The notes under the pieces are model-generated. The model saw nothing but the letters and a program-made list of their open reading frames with translations, searched no databases and had not been told where the DNA came from. From a virus, in IMG/VR virus record IMGVR_UViG_3300038450_000073, positions 1 through 53,866 of that record: 53,866 nucleotides of DNA, one strand, 5' to 3'. This document shows positions 9,001-16,848 of the stretch, piece after piece (the stretch's first letter is position 1; each line of letters opens with the position of its first letter). The position numbers and the translations under genes were made by a program.

Positions 9001-9245
9001 AGCCTGTCGACATCGCCAAGGTCACCACCGCGGTCAACACCGCGACCACCGCCGTCAAGTCCGTGAAGTCCTCGGTCGACGCGGGCCACACGGTCAACGT
9101 CTCGGGCGACCTCCACACGACCGTCGTTCTCGATGGCCGCACGCTGGCGACGGCGGTCCAGAAGTACATGCTGCGCGGGGCGCGTGCCACCGGCCAGAAC
9201 GTCCTCAACTCGCGCTCGGTCGGCCGCGGGACCGGCAACCCGTAG
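6018..9245 (+). CDS. Tail tape measure protein
   Basis: 1075 residues, the longest tail gene. Residues 1-140 are charged coiled-coil; about 140-165 form a hydrophobic segment ('LAFLGIGAAVGVMSVKMAM'); about 165-420 carry the conserved core of TP901-type tape measure proteins ('FQTSQAKVQAALGQS', then 'SQMTGQGVDSL'). A further hydrophobic segment lies near 545-570. Residues about 634-805 are an 11-residue Ala/Gly repeat tract. In the known family, length sets tail length, roughly 1.5 angstrom per residue, so a tail near 160 nm is inferred. RBS context is weak; the start overlaps the upstream stop region. Confidence 0.85.
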   Translation: MAGGILPPILGELQLSASQFIDKLAEVRDVLGETAGSTDDLDLAQARAEATSSQLADAQERLAATSADLIATQDAINKGQITGEEASTAQSGALDRQAVAEKEMRDATLANADAQGRLAEAEVASADTGVLQDERLIKAGKLVTLAFLGIGAAVGVMSVKMAMDFQTSQAKVQAALGQSTKQSNDLANALLGTAGSTEQSANAMEAALAPVAAQFKSLQSGAYTTAEALEEMKAATSLADAGLGSLSDTTGALAGVMQAFQLHAKDAASTADVLYSASQMTGQGVDSLTSGLERTRTKLGALSPSLGQLSGLLVDMTEHGETGRAAMSMLTTTMTALLKPAADAAKAQIALRVASDTLPPSLQGLAAQYVAGTVTAKELTTATQGMSSSQAVAWKAFTSAADGAKTAQLASAKLGLTVTDAKGQFVGWASVISQLAEKTKGMTTAQATAELTALGFGSASAKVLALVRAGPEAFDKATAAVTKHGTAENAANLQMKTLHGQLHMLEAAVDDYGVRLGRVLIPKIETVIHVTASVVEWFNKNRIAAYTLAAVVVGVLGVAVTAFAVNALGKLVANAQSAYQAVLKLFGLKGGPDETSALNTDASQASETLQQGIAKAGEQLIADAKTAAASLTAGGSTAAEDLGTGGATAAEDLGAGGATAAEDLGAGGATAAEDLGAGGAAAAEDVGAGGAAAAEDLGAGGAAAAEDVGAGGASAAEDLGAGGASAAEDLGAGGEVAGEDVGAGGAAAAEDLGAGGAGAAEDLAAGGETASEDLVAGGAGAAEDVAAGGATAGEDLGAGGEDAAEAAGAAGAGAGLALGGGAAAGAGAAGAGEAGGFSAASLILPVITAQIASLGTKLIPGAAAGEAAMPSWMKDVSSIPFVGAIPKIGADLAGGFLDAIGALPKTVPSEKQIAANAALGSYDTGRSDIELTKAQKDQVVGLMKMGESLKEAQQKVLGIKTSTDKTTIAVNSLGSKLAKTPDIAAVTAATLKLAKPVDIAKVTTAVNTATTAVKSVKSSVDAGHTVNVSGDLHTTVVLDGRTLATAVQKYMLRGARATGQNVLNSRSVGRGTGNP
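7917..8430 (+). repeat. 33-nt tandem repeats encoding 11-residue units in tape measure protein
   Basis: About 15 consecutive copies of 'AAED(L/V)GAGGA(T/A/S)' with a fixed 11-residue period, degenerating toward 'EDAAEAAG'. Codons vary between copies but several neighbours are nearly identical, so expansion and contraction by slippage or unequal recombination is likely. Confidence 0.85.
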
Positions 9246-12227
9246 ATGGCGACCACGCTGACCCAGTCGGCGCACGCCTCGAACGCGGGCGCGACGACGC
9301 AGACGGTCGCGCTCTCCGGCGTCGGCAAGGGGCACCTGCTCGCGCTGGTGGTGTTCACCGGGAACGGCGTCGCCACGGCATCCGTCACGGACTCCCAGGG
9401 CAACCCGTGGATTCGCAACACCGACGCCTACGCCTCGGGCTCCCTCGGCATCGAGGAATGGAGCGCGTCGGGCGCGGTGGGGGGCAACACGACCGTTACG
9501 GTCACCCTCGCCTCAGCCTCGGCGACGGACTTCACGCTGGTGCTCATGGAGTTCACTGGGCCACCGACCGTGAACGCGATGGACCAGGAGAACGCTAACG
9601 CGGGGACGTCGTCCGCGCCGGAGATCGGCTTCGCGATGCAAGGCTTCCAGGCGGGCGAGTTGTTCATCGGGGTCGCCAAGACCTCCGTCGCCGTGACCTC
9701 CACGCCCACGGGCTTCACGCCGGTCGCCACGGGGACCACCGGGGATTCAGTCGTGTACCTGGTCGACTCGGGGACGAGCTCACACCAGCCGACGTGGGGC
9801 CTCGGCTCATCCGTGCTTTGGCTGGCGCTCGGGGTGAGCTTCTGCGCGGTCCTCCCGGGAACCCCCGCGACGAACACGCCGGGGGGGAATATGCCCCAGG
9901 TCCAGGTGGAGATTTCCGCCGACCCCTACCCGTTCACGAACAACTGGCGCAACGTGACGCGCTACGTGCGGTCCTTCAAGACGACGCTGGGGCGCCAGCA
10001 CGAGCTCGACCGCATCGAGGCCGGGACGCTGGACATCGTGCTCGACGGCAGGGACGGGACGTTCGACCCCTGGAACGCCTCGAGCTTCCTTTCCGCCTCG
10101 GGAACCGGGATGCAGCCCATGAACGCCGTGCGCGTGACCGCGGCGTGGCAGGGGGTGACGTACCCGGTTGCCTGGTGCTACCTCCAGTCGCTCACGCCGG
10201 GCCTCGACGACCAACTGAACGTCGAGGTGACGCTGCACGCCGTGGACGCCTTCCAGTTCTTGTCCCTGCGCTACCTGGCGGGGGACAACTACGCGCAGCT
10301 CATCGAGGCCGAATCGACGCTCTGCGCCTACTGGCGCTGCGGCGACCCGGTGGGGGCCGACACGATGCAGTCCGCGACCAAGCCCACCCAGCTCCGCGAC
10401 TCCACCCCCTCGACCGCCTCCGGCTACGGCCCGTTCCCGGGTCAGCTCCTGAACGGCCCCGGCGGCCTGCCGCTCTTGGGTGCGACGCCCCAGTTCGTCT
10501 ACGACCCGTCGACCTCGCTCGACCTCTCGAACGCGACCAACGCGCCGAACGGCGGGTTTGCCACGCTCGGCAACCCGCTCGGCTCGGCCTCCGCCTGGAC
10601 GTTCGAGGCGTGGATTCAGTACCTGGGCGCGCAGCCCGTCGGTACGACCGCGACGTCGAACTCGAACAACGAGCTCACGAGCGTCGGATCAACCACGGGC
10701 GTGGAGGTGGGCTGGGTCGTGGTCGCGGCGGACGTCCCGAACAACACGACGGTCACAGCGATTGTCGGCTCGACGGTCTACATGAGCGGGAACGCGACGG
10801 GGAGCAACGTCGGGGAGGCGGTGACCTTCGCGCCGCTCTGCACATTGTTCTCGGGAACCTGTACGGGGGGAACATTCAACATCCTGGTCGGAGCCTACTC
10901 GACAGGTTCCGGAGCAACGGCATCCACCAACTACGGGCGCCTTCTTCTCAATGCCAGTTACCTCCTCGATGACCCGTACTCGAACTCGCAGGTGCTGATG
11001 GACGGCTCTCTCCACCACGTCGTCGTCACCTTGTCTGGTTCGTTATTTTCGTTCTATATTGACGGTGCATTCGACGTATCATGGGGGATCGGGCCGAGTC
11101 TGACTGACCTCACCGCGGTCACCGTTGGTTGTTCTGCTGGTCCCTCCCAGGGTTTCGCGGGTCTCATCCAGGACGTCGCCCTCTACTCATCGGCGCTTAC
11201 CCAGCCTGACGTTGCGTCCCACTACACGACCGGCTGGTGGTTCCAGGGCAACGACCTCGGCGCGTCGAACGCGGCGGGGGCCTCGGCGCGGCTGAACAAG
11301 GTGCTCGCCGTTGCCGCGTTCCCGGCGGGCCTCACGGCCATCGGGACGCCGTTCAAGACCTCCGTCTACGGCGAGACCCAGCCCGTCACCACGACGACGG
11401 CGCTCGACTACGTGCAGCTCATCACCGAGACCGAACCGGGGCTCATCTTCCAGGGCCAGGACGGGAACATCTACGCGCTGAACCGGCAGTACGTCATCGG
11501 CCAGGGGGGCGCGGTGGGGATCATGAACTCGGCCCGCGCCTACACCTCGCAGGGCATCTTCGGCGACACCGCGGCCTGCACCTACCGCTTTGTCGCCAAG
11601 GGGTTCGCCCTCGGCATCGACGACCTGGACGTCTGGAACGACATCCAGGCGCAGAGCGCGCGGCCCTCGGCGGCGAACGACAATGGTAAGTCGGCGAGCA
11701 GCGGCAACCCCATCCAGGTCTTCTCGCAGGTCCAGGACGCGCGGATGGCGGTCTCGGCCAGCCAGTTCGGCGACCGGACCCTCCAGGGGCTCACCTCGCT
11801 TTTGTTCCTCTACGACTCGGACGCCCTGCTGGTCGCCGAGTGGTACGGGGTGATCTACGCCGCGGCCCAGGTCCGCCCCTCGGCCTTCACGCTCGACCAG
11901 ACCTTCAACCTGGGGGCGAACCTCCCGCAGATGCTCGGGCGCACGCTCTACGACCAGATCACCGTCGAGTACCAGGGCATGGCCGGCAGCCCCGCGTTCT
12001 CGCCGGGGAGCGAATACACGGGCAACGTGCTCATCGAGTCGATTGAGCACGACGTGGACTTCGGGACGAGCGGGGACGGGCCGTGGTGGAGGACGACGCT
12101 CGTGACCAGCCCGTTCGAGCTGGCCCATGTCTCCGGGTCCTCGGCACCGCTCACGGTCAGCGCCACGGTGCCAATCGTGCTGGGTAGCTGGCAATTCGGG
12201 TCCGCTACAGGGGTCCTAACGTTGTGA
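9246..12227 (+). CDS. Tail-tip/baseplate hub protein with LamG-type domain
   Basis: 993 residues beginning immediately after the tape measure stop. Residues 1-205 form an Ala/Thr/Val-rich beta domain. Residues about 215-350 ('NVTRYVRSFKTTLGRQHELD', 'GTLDIVLDGRDGTFDPWN') match the distal-tail region of actinophage minor tail proteins. About 410-690 look like a concanavalin/LamG sugar-binding domain ('SAWTFEAWIQYLG', 'SLHHVVVTLSGSLFSFYIDG'). About 700-990 resemble the hub domain. It probably links tail tip to a host surface glycan. The N-terminal domain resembles the start of proteins at 53114 and 53762. Confidence 0.65.
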   Translation: MATTLTQSAHASNAGATTQTVALSGVGKGHLLALVVFTGNGVATASVTDSQGNPWIRNTDAYASGSLGIEEWSASGAVGGNTTVTVTLASASATDFTLVLMEFTGPPTVNAMDQENANAGTSSAPEIGFAMQGFQAGELFIGVAKTSVAVTSTPTGFTPVATGTTGDSVVYLVDSGTSSHQPTWGLGSSVLWLALGVSFCAVLPGTPATNTPGGNMPQVQVEISADPYPFTNNWRNVTRYVRSFKTTLGRQHELDRIEAGTLDIVLDGRDGTFDPWNASSFLSASGTGMQPMNAVRVTAAWQGVTYPVAWCYLQSLTPGLDDQLNVEVTLHAVDAFQFLSLRYLAGDNYAQLIEAESTLCAYWRCGDPVGADTMQSATKPTQLRDSTPSTASGYGPFPGQLLNGPGGLPLLGATPQFVYDPSTSLDLSNATNAPNGGFATLGNPLGSASAWTFEAWIQYLGAQPVGTTATSNSNNELTSVGSTTGVEVGWVVVAADVPNNTTVTAIVGSTVYMSGNATGSNVGEAVTFAPLCTLFSGTCTGGTFNILVGAYSTGSGATASTNYGRLLLNASYLLDDPYSNSQVLMDGSLHHVVVTLSGSLFSFYIDGAFDVSWGIGPSLTDLTAVTVGCSAGPSQGFAGLIQDVALYSSALTQPDVASHYTTGWWFQGNDLGASNAAGASARLNKVLAVAAFPAGLTAIGTPFKTSVYGETQPVTTTTALDYVQLITETEPGLIFQGQDGNIYALNRQYVIGQGGAVGIMNSARAYTSQGIFGDTAACTYRFVAKGFALGIDDLDVWNDIQAQSARPSAANDNGKSASSGNPIQVFSQVQDARMAVSASQFGDRTLQGLTSLLFLYDSDALLVAEWYGVIYAAAQVRPSAFTLDQTFNLGANLPQMLGRTLYDQITVEYQGMAGSPAFSPGSEYTGNVLIESIEHDVDFGTSGDGPWWRTTLVTSPFELAHVSGSSAPLTVSATVPIVLGSWQFGSATGVLTL

Positions 12228-12237
12228 AGCGCTCTGA

Positions 12238-12247
12238 CCTACACTGA
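12238..12247 (+). promoter_or_regulatory. CCTACACTGA promoter-like element (-10 TACACT)
   Basis: TACACT (12240-12245) is 7 nt before ATG 12253, again suggesting a leaderless transcript. Same core as at 1389 and 34589. Confidence 0.45.
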
Positions 12248-12252
12248 CACCG

Positions 12253-13953
12253 ATGCGCGTGCCCGGAATCGCCCCCGTTCTTGACCACGCAGAGGTTCAC
12301 GCCGCGTATTTGCCGCGTCCCGGCATCGACCGGCTCCAGATGGCGGGCAACGTCGCCGACCAAATCCGCCGCCACAAGCACGAGAACCCGGCCGACCACA
12401 TCCACGACAAGCTGGTGGACTCCCTCGTCGCCCACGTCCGCGCCGTCGTCGCCGACCCGGCGCAGCAGCCCGAGGACCCCGCCTGGACGCCCCCCCAGCG
12501 CATCGTCTGGCGCTCGGCGGCCGAACACCGCGGCCAGGTGCCACTGTCGCCTGAGCGCAAGCTGGAGGTCATCGCCGACCGCTCGGTGCACCCCACCGTC
12601 AAGGCGATGGCCTACGTGAACGCGGGGCGCTGGGTCGTCTCCTGTTTTGCTGGCGAGGAAAAGTTCCTCACCCCCGATGGCCCGAAGACGTTTGCCGAGA
12701 CGGCTGGAACGATCCAGACTGTGCTCACGACAGCTCAGAATGGTGGCGTATGGGTTCCAGCGCCAATCACTGAGCGCGGGGTGCAACAGCTATACGCGCT
12801 CAACCTCGTCAGGAGCAAGCGACACAGGACCATCTACACGACAGCGGAGCATCGTTGGTTGGTCCGTTCCAGGGCCGATCCGTTGCGACGTGACATGCAC
12901 TCGGTGCTCACCAAAGACCTTGTCGCAGGACAACGCCTGGCTTCATTGATGCCGTGTTCGTTATCCCGTGGGAAAGGACTACGCCCATCGCAGTTCGGTA
13001 TTGCTCGGGGGTTCACGTTCGGCGATGGGGCGCGGTACGCGCTGGGTAGCCAGGTCACCCTTTATGCGGAGAAAGACGCCGCGTTGCTCAAATATTTCTC
13101 AGAGTCTCATACTTACGAAATCTCAGGGCGAGACGCCCTACGCGTCGTTGATCTTCCTGCGTACTTTAAGGTGCTCCCGTCGCTCGATGAGTCGCCGTCC
13201 TATCTCTATGGCTGGTTGGCTGGCTACTTCGCGGCTGACGGTCATGTGACCAAGAAAGGCCAAGCGGTTCTATATTCTGCTCGACTTGAACACCTGCAAT
13301 TCGTCGAACGTCTGGCGTTGCGTCTCGGACTCGGTACATACCCGATCATCTCGCGGACACGCAAAGGCATCAAAGGTGTGTGGTCTGAGATTCATAGCAT
13401 TGGTTTCGTTCGTTCTCGGCTAACCCCAGAGTTCTTTTTGATTGCCGAACATCGCCGCCGCTATGACCACTGGGCATCGGTTCAGAATGCTGAGGTGATT
13501 GACTACGAGGTTGAAAGCGTCGAGGCGACTGACCGATATGAGCCGGTGTATTGCGCGACGGTCCCTGGAACAGAGAGCTTTGTTCTCGACGGTTATATCC
13601 ATACCGGGAACTGTCCCTTCCCTGGCTGCAACTCCGCGCAGATGGCGAGCTTCACCGACCGTCGGTTCTTCTGCTGCGACTGCGCCAACGCCGCGGTCGG
13701 AGGTCAGTGGGTCGAGGTGGTCTGGCCGGCGAATCACACGGAGGTGGAGAACTGGGTCGCCAGTCGGCCGTTCGACGTGCGGCACTGGTTCCCCGGCGAG
13801 ACGGCCGAGGACATTCGGTGGCAGGACGATGAGGCGATGGGGCGGGGGTTCGCGCCAGGGCCGACCGGAGGCAAGCCTGGTGAGTCGGTCGCGACCCACG
13901 TCGCTCGTGAGCGGAAAGCGAACCCGCGCTCGGGGCGAAAGGCGAAGGTGTAG
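12253..13953 (+). CDS. Tail-module zinc protein interrupted by an intein
   Basis: 566-residue precursor; removal of a 323-residue intein (residues 131-453) would give a 243-residue protein. The N-extein is helical and basic. The C-extein starts at Cys454 with CPFPGC, later FFCCDC, forming a four-cysteine zinc site whose first ligand is the +1 Cys, so splicing is needed to build it. The mature C-terminus is Lys/Arg-rich. It lies between the tail hub and a jelly-roll protein and probably works in tail assembly or as a minor tail protein; no family recognised. Start set by TACACT 7 nt upstream. Confidence 0.75.
   Translation: MRVPGIAPVLDHAEVHAAYLPRPGIDRLQMAGNVADQIRRHKHENPADHIHDKLVDSLVAHVRAVVADPAQQPEDPAWTPPQRIVWRSAAEHRGQVPLSPERKLEVIADRSVHPTVKAMAYVNAGRWVVSCFAGEEKFLTPDGPKTFAETAGTIQTVLTTAQNGGVWVPAPITERGVQQLYALNLVRSKRHRTIYTTAEHRWLVRSRADPLRRDMHSVLTKDLVAGQRLASLMPCSLSRGKGLRPSQFGIARGFTFGDGARYALGSQVTLYAEKDAALLKYFSESHTYEISGRDALRVVDLPAYFKVLPSLDESPSYLYGWLAGYFAADGHVTKKGQAVLYSARLEHLQFVERLALRLGLGTYPIISRTRKGIKGVWSEIHSIGFVRSRLTPEFFLIAEHRRRYDHWASVQNAEVIDYEVESVEATDRYEPVYCATVPGTESFVLDGYIHTGNCPFPGCNSAQMASFTDRRFFCCDCANAAVGGQWVEVVWPANHTEVENWVASRPFDVRHWFPGETAEDIRWQDDEAMGRGFAPGPTGGKPGESVATHVARERKANPRSGRKAKV
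12643..13611 (+). other. Intein with LAGLIDADG-type homing endonuclease
   Basis: Residues 131-453 of the host protein. Cys131 opens block A ('CFAGEEKFLTPDGPKTFAE'). Block B is TTAEHRW with His200. A LAGLIDADG-like dodecapeptide lies at 318-331 ('LYGWLAGYFAADGH', Asp329). Block F is 'YCATVPGTESFVLDG', and the C-terminal junction is HTGN/C with Asn453 and +1 Cys454. All residues for standard class 1 splicing are present. A second LAGLIDADG motif is not clear, so endonuclease activity is uncertain. The DNA is visibly poorer in GC than its flanks, consistent with horizontal arrival. Confidence 0.9.
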
Positions 13954-13955
13954 CC

Positions 13956-14447
13956 GTGGCCGTGTGGGGGACGCCCCCGGTACACGTTACGGGTGACACC
14001 CTCGCGGTGAGCGATTGGAACACAATCGCCAACAACGAAACCTTCCTGGCCGAGGCGCCGTATGGACTGTATTACAACTCAGTAGCGGTGACCTTAGTGC
14101 TCGGTGCGTCAACCCAGATCACGCTTGGCGGGACTGAGGCGAGTGGTTACGGCTTCAGCGTCGCGTCAAACAACGCTGTGGTGCCAATCGCCGGTCTTTA
14201 TTCCACAACCTGTAGCGTATACATTTCGGCCGCTGAGGTCCTGTTAACCGCTCTCACTTACCACAATGGGTCGCAAATCCGCCAAGGCTCCTCGGGGACC
14301 CTCATCGGGAGCACCACATCAGGGCTTGTGAAGTGTGCAGCAAACGACACCCTGGGGTTTTATGTCTACCAGAATGGTGGCGCACCGGCCACTATCGCCG
14401 GGTCGGGTAGCACCTACCTCCACGCCTTTTACGTCGGCTCAACCTAG
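13956..14447 (+). CDS. Minor tail protein with C1q-like jelly roll
   Basis: 163 residues, GTG start two bases after the upstream stop. After a short N-terminal linker ('GDTLAVSDWNTIANNE'), the body has strand patterns like C1q/TNF-type jelly rolls of phage fibres: 'VPIAGLYSTTCSVYI', 'TALTYHNGSQIRQG', 'TLGFYVYQNGG', and a final 'YLHAFYVG'. Such domains form trimeric receptor-binding tips. Its GC content is lower than the tail genes before it, suggesting exchange of the tip module. It is the last + strand gene of the tail operon; the next gene converges from the other strand. Confidence 0.55.
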   Translation: MAVWGTPPVHVTGDTLAVSDWNTIANNETFLAEAPYGLYYNSVAVTLVLGASTQITLGGTEASGYGFSVASNNAVVPIAGLYSTTCSVYISAAEVLLTALTYHNGSQIRQGSSGTLIGSTTSGLVKCAANDTLGFYVYQNGGAPATIAGSGSTYLHAFYVGST

Positions 14448-14488
14448 CCCCAGCGTCTGCCTGCCCGCCGACCCGACCAGGGCGTGCG

Positions 14489-15343
14489 TCAGGTCGTCGG
14501 TTCGTAGGTGACGGAGAACGAGGCACCCTGCGGCTGGCTCGGCATCGCCTCCACCGTGCCGCCGGATGTCTGCATCTCGATCGCGTCGGCGTAGGTGAGC
14601 GCGCTCGTCGGGACGACTTGGAGGTTGGTGAACGTCACGATCCCGAAGTCGGCGAGTGGGGTGAGGTCCGAGCTGCCCTGCACGGTAGGGTCCTCGGTGA
14701 CCCACTCGGCGGAGGAGCCGGCGTAGACCGCCGAATCGCTCGCGGTGGCGCTCTGGCCCGAGGTCACGTCCGTGACCGTCGCCGTCCACGTCCCCGAGGA
14801 CGACTGCTGGACCTCGGCCGAGATCACGTCGCCCGCGTTTACCGCGAGCTGGTCCTGGGCGACGTAGCCGAGCGCCGCGTCAGTCCACCAAGCGTCATTA
14901 GCCTGCACGCCATTCACGCAGGCCGACTCGCTCCCCGTCTGGAAGAGGTTCGCCGAGCCGTCCCAACCGTTGACGCCAACCCAGTCCACAGTGACCCCGC
15001 CCGGGACGACGGCGCAGTTGAGCGTCGGGACGGTCCACTCACCGCTCACCGCCTGGTACTCACCCGTTAGGACGTAACCGGACCAGTTTGTCGAGGCAAG
15101 GCCGGGGGTCGCGACGGGTGCCGACAGGGACGAGACGACCGGGTGCCAGATGCAATCGACGTAGCCGCGCAGGATGCGCCGACCGCCGACCGTGACCCAG
15201 TGGTGCCGGACTAGCCCGCGGTAGCCGACGTGGCACGACAGAGCGTGACCGCGCGGGTAGCTCGCGTGGGTCACCGCGCCCGCGGGGGTCGCGAGGCCCA
15301 ATGTCGCGAGGGCGAGGGCTGCGGCTACGGTGAGCTTTCGCAT
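14489..15343 (-). CDS. Secreted glutamic peptidase (G1/eqolisin-like)
   Basis: 284 residues, minus strand, RBS GAGAGG before ATG. Residues 1-23 are a clear signal peptide ending AGA. Residues about 84-245 match the G1 family: 'STNWSGYV', 'VSGEWTVPT', 'WVGVNGW', then 'FQTGSES' with the expected catalytic Gln (Gln135), 'DAWWTD', 'NAGDVISAEV' and 'SAEWVTEDP' with the expected catalytic Glu (Glu213). The family is known as acid-active endopeptidases, mainly fungal with bacterial members. As an exported phage protein it might act on host surface or environmental proteins. It lies downstream of a small membrane protein on the same strand, probably one operon. Confidence 0.8.
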   Translation of the reverse strand: MRKLTVAAALALATLGLATPAGAVTHASYPRGHALSCHVGYRGLVRHHWVTVGGRRILRGYVDCIWHPVVSSLSAPVATPGLASTNWSGYVLTGEYQAVSGEWTVPTLNCAVVPGGVTVDWVGVNGWDGSANLFQTGSESACVNGVQANDAWWTDAALGYVAQDQLAVNAGDVISAEVQQSSSGTWTATVTDVTSGQSATASDSAVYAGSSAEWVTEDPTVQGSSDLTPLADFGIVTFTNLQVVPTSALTYADAIEMQTSGGTVEAMPSQPQGASFSVTYEPTT

Positions 15344-15364
15344 GGTCGGTTCCTCTCTGAATTG

Positions 15365-15378
15365 CCTAGACGTCTAGG
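15365..15378. promoter_or_regulatory. Palindrome site 3 (operator-like)
   Basis: Perfect CCTAGACGTCTAGG within ATTGCCTAGACGTCTAGGG. It supplies the stop of the minus-strand gene ending at 15366 and lies 22 nt upstream of the peptidase start at 15343, so it could control the peptidase. Confidence 0.75.
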
Positions 15379-15584
15379 GTTTTCGAGGTGGGCGCGGTGT
15401 CATGGTCGATCGCCTCGTCGAAGTGCCGCCGGACGACGAGGTAGCACGGGAACACGACGATCCACAGGCATATGGCGCCGATAACCCACCCGGTGACGCT
15501 CCCCCAGGAGCGGCCCTTCTGTCGGGCGTCGGCAATCATCCACACGATGGTCCCGAGGACCACCAACACGACCAGAGCTCCCAT
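15366..15584 (-). CDS. Small two-helix membrane protein
   Basis: 72 residues, minus strand, with strong RBS GGGAGG before ATG. Residues 1-18 ('MGALVVLVVLGTIVWMIA') and about 31-50 ('VIGAICLWIVVFPCYLVV') are membrane segments separated by a short basic, Gly-rich loop; the acidic C-terminus ends inside palindrome site 3. It resembles phospholipase D-nuclease N-terminal-type (PLDc_N) or small phage membrane proteins. It leads a minus-strand operon with the glutamic peptidase, under a promoter shared with early genes. Holin-like activity or superinfection exclusion is possible. Confidence 0.6.
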   Translation of the reverse strand: MGALVVLVVLGTIVWMIADARQKGRSWGSVTGWVIGAICLWIVVFPCYLVVRRHFDEAIDHDTAPTSKTLDV

Positions 15585-15612
15585 CGCTTCCTCCCTCCCA
15601 GGACACCCCTAA

Positions 15613-15641
15613 CGGTAGCCGACTCCCGTGGCAAAGTAAAG
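15613..15641 (-). promoter_or_regulatory. Early-type promoter, minus-strand copy
   Basis: Read on the minus strand: TTTACT (-35), 17-nt spacer, TACCGT (-10), with core GGGAGTCGGCTACCGT at 15613-15628. A short conserved leader (TCCTGGG) follows before the RBS of the gene starting at 15584. The same core occurs at 18536 and 26434. Confidence 0.7.
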
Positions 15642-15675
15642 CCGCCAAATCCCCGGTCGTCTGGGCCGCCGCGGT

Positions 15676-15681
15676 TAGCAT
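15676..15681 (+). promoter_or_regulatory. Candidate -10 (TAGCAT) for lysis module
   Basis: TAGCAT is followed by 7 nt and GTG 15689, consistent with a leaderless transcript. The octamer TAGCATCT also occurs upstream of the gene at 51800. Confidence 0.4.
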
Positions 15682-15688
15682 CTCACGC

Positions 15689-16387
15689 GTGGCCCTCACG
15701 CGTGGTGAGTACGTAGCGGCCTGCCTCGCCGCCGTCCCGTCGCCCGCGACCGTCGAGCACCGGGTGGCGCTCCAGGCCCGCGTGCTCCAGGAATGGTCCG
15801 AGGCGACCGACCGCGGCCCGACCGACGACGCGCTCGACCTGACGGAGTACGAGCCGGGCGCGGTGCCGTTCAACTCGTTCGGCAATCCCCCCGAGCACGT
15901 CTGGAACTACCCGACGCTCGCCGAGGGAGCCCGGGCGTTCCACGACATCCTCCAGGCCCGCGAGTACGCCGCGCTGGTCGTGATGCTCCAGTCGTCCGCC
16001 TCGACCGCCGACCAGATCATCGCCACGTGGAACAAGACCGCCTGGGGCTACTGCCATCCGGCGCTCGTCGCGATGGCGCGGGCCAACCTCGCGGCCCTCG
16101 AAGCGCTCGTCGTCCCCGGCGCCGGGGTGCCGGTCCCGCCCCTCGTCCCGCCGCCCTCGGGACGCCCGACCGCGGACCAGCTGGTCGCCCGCCAGCTCGT
16201 CGTGCTGGGCGACAGCTTCGCCCCAGGCATCGTCTCCCAGGACGCCACCGTCGCGCGGCGCAACGGCTGGGCCGTGTTCTACTTCGCGGGGGACCATTTC
16301 GTCGCCGTCCCCGCGACGCATCCCATCCCGGCCGGGACGTGCTGGCTGTACGCGAACGAGCACTACGCGAGCAAGCGGGAGGGCTGA
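15689..16387 (+). CDS. Putative peptidoglycan-acting protein of the lysis module
   Basis: 232 residues from GTG 15689, start set by TAGCAT 7 nt upstream. Residues about 15-125 ('NSFGNPPEHVWNYPTLAEGA', 'ATWNKTAWGYCH') resemble the lysozyme-like module in many actinophages in which 'FNS.GV.NYPT.EAGL' motifs recur. A Pro-rich linker follows, then a 70-residue C-terminal domain with a lone Cys, reminiscent of a binding domain. Only two bases separate it from a membrane-anchored protein gene, and holin-like and papain-like genes follow, so endolysin or lysis accessory is likely. Catalytic residues could not be fixed. Confidence 0.45.
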   Translation: MALTRGEYVAACLAAVPSPATVEHRVALQARVLQEWSEATDRGPTDDALDLTEYEPGAVPFNSFGNPPEHVWNYPTLAEGARAFHDILQAREYAALVVMLQSSASTADQIIATWNKTAWGYCHPALVAMARANLAALEALVVPGAGVPVPPLVPPPSGRPTADQLVARQLVVLGDSFAPGIVSQDATVARRNGWAVFYFAGDHFVAVPATHPIPAGTCWLYANEHYASKREG

Positions 16388-16389
16388 GA

Positions 16390-16848
16390 GTGGCCGACGT
16401 CGTGACCATCGTCGAGACGGTCTGCACGACCATCGTGGCAGGGGGTGTCGTCGCCCCGTTCGCCTGGAAGCGGTTCGGCAAGGTCGCCGCTGAGAGGCAC
16501 ACCGACGACCTGTTTCTCCACGGCTCGCCCGCGGTCCCCGGAATCCGCCCCGTCCTGGAGACGGCAGGGGTTCGCTTGGAGAACGTCGAGCGGATGGTTG
16601 GCGAGCACGGCGAGATCCTGACCGACATCCAGAAGTCCCTTAAGATGAGCAACGGGCACACCTTGGGCCAAACGGTCGAGATCGCCGCGAAGGAAGCCCG
16701 TACCGCTGCGGCCGCCGCGAAGGACGCTGCCGTTGCTGCAGCTTCCGCTGCTGAACTTGCTGCAGTTTCCGCTGCTGAACGTTGCGAAGCACACCGAACC
16801 GCCCGGCCCCGTCGGGCACAGACAGGAGGCACCAATGACAACCCCTAA
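16390..16848 (+). CDS. Membrane-anchored coiled-coil protein (DUF2746-like)
   Basis: 152 residues from GTG 16390. One N-terminal membrane segment ('VETVCTTIVAGGVVAPFAW', residues about 8-27) is followed by a soluble part with 'RLENVERMVGEHGEIL' and 'NGHTLGQTVE', then an Ala-rich helix. This arrangement resembles the DUF2746 proteins next to lysis genes in mycobacteriophages. It overlaps the next gene, a holin-like protein, by 14 bases. A role in lysis timing is inference. Confidence 0.5.
   Translation: MADVVTIVETVCTTIVAGGVVAPFAWKRFGKVAAERHTDDLFLHGSPAVPGIRPVLETAGVRLENVERMVGEHGEILTDIQKSLKMSNGHTLGQTVEIAAKEARTAAAAAKDAAVAAASAAELAAVSAAERCEAHRTARPRRAQTGGTNDNP

Noticed and set aside
13370-13450. Second LAGLIDADG motif in the intein
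   Set aside because: The segment around residues 380-390 is only weakly similar and lacks the acidic residue in the right place, so it was not called.
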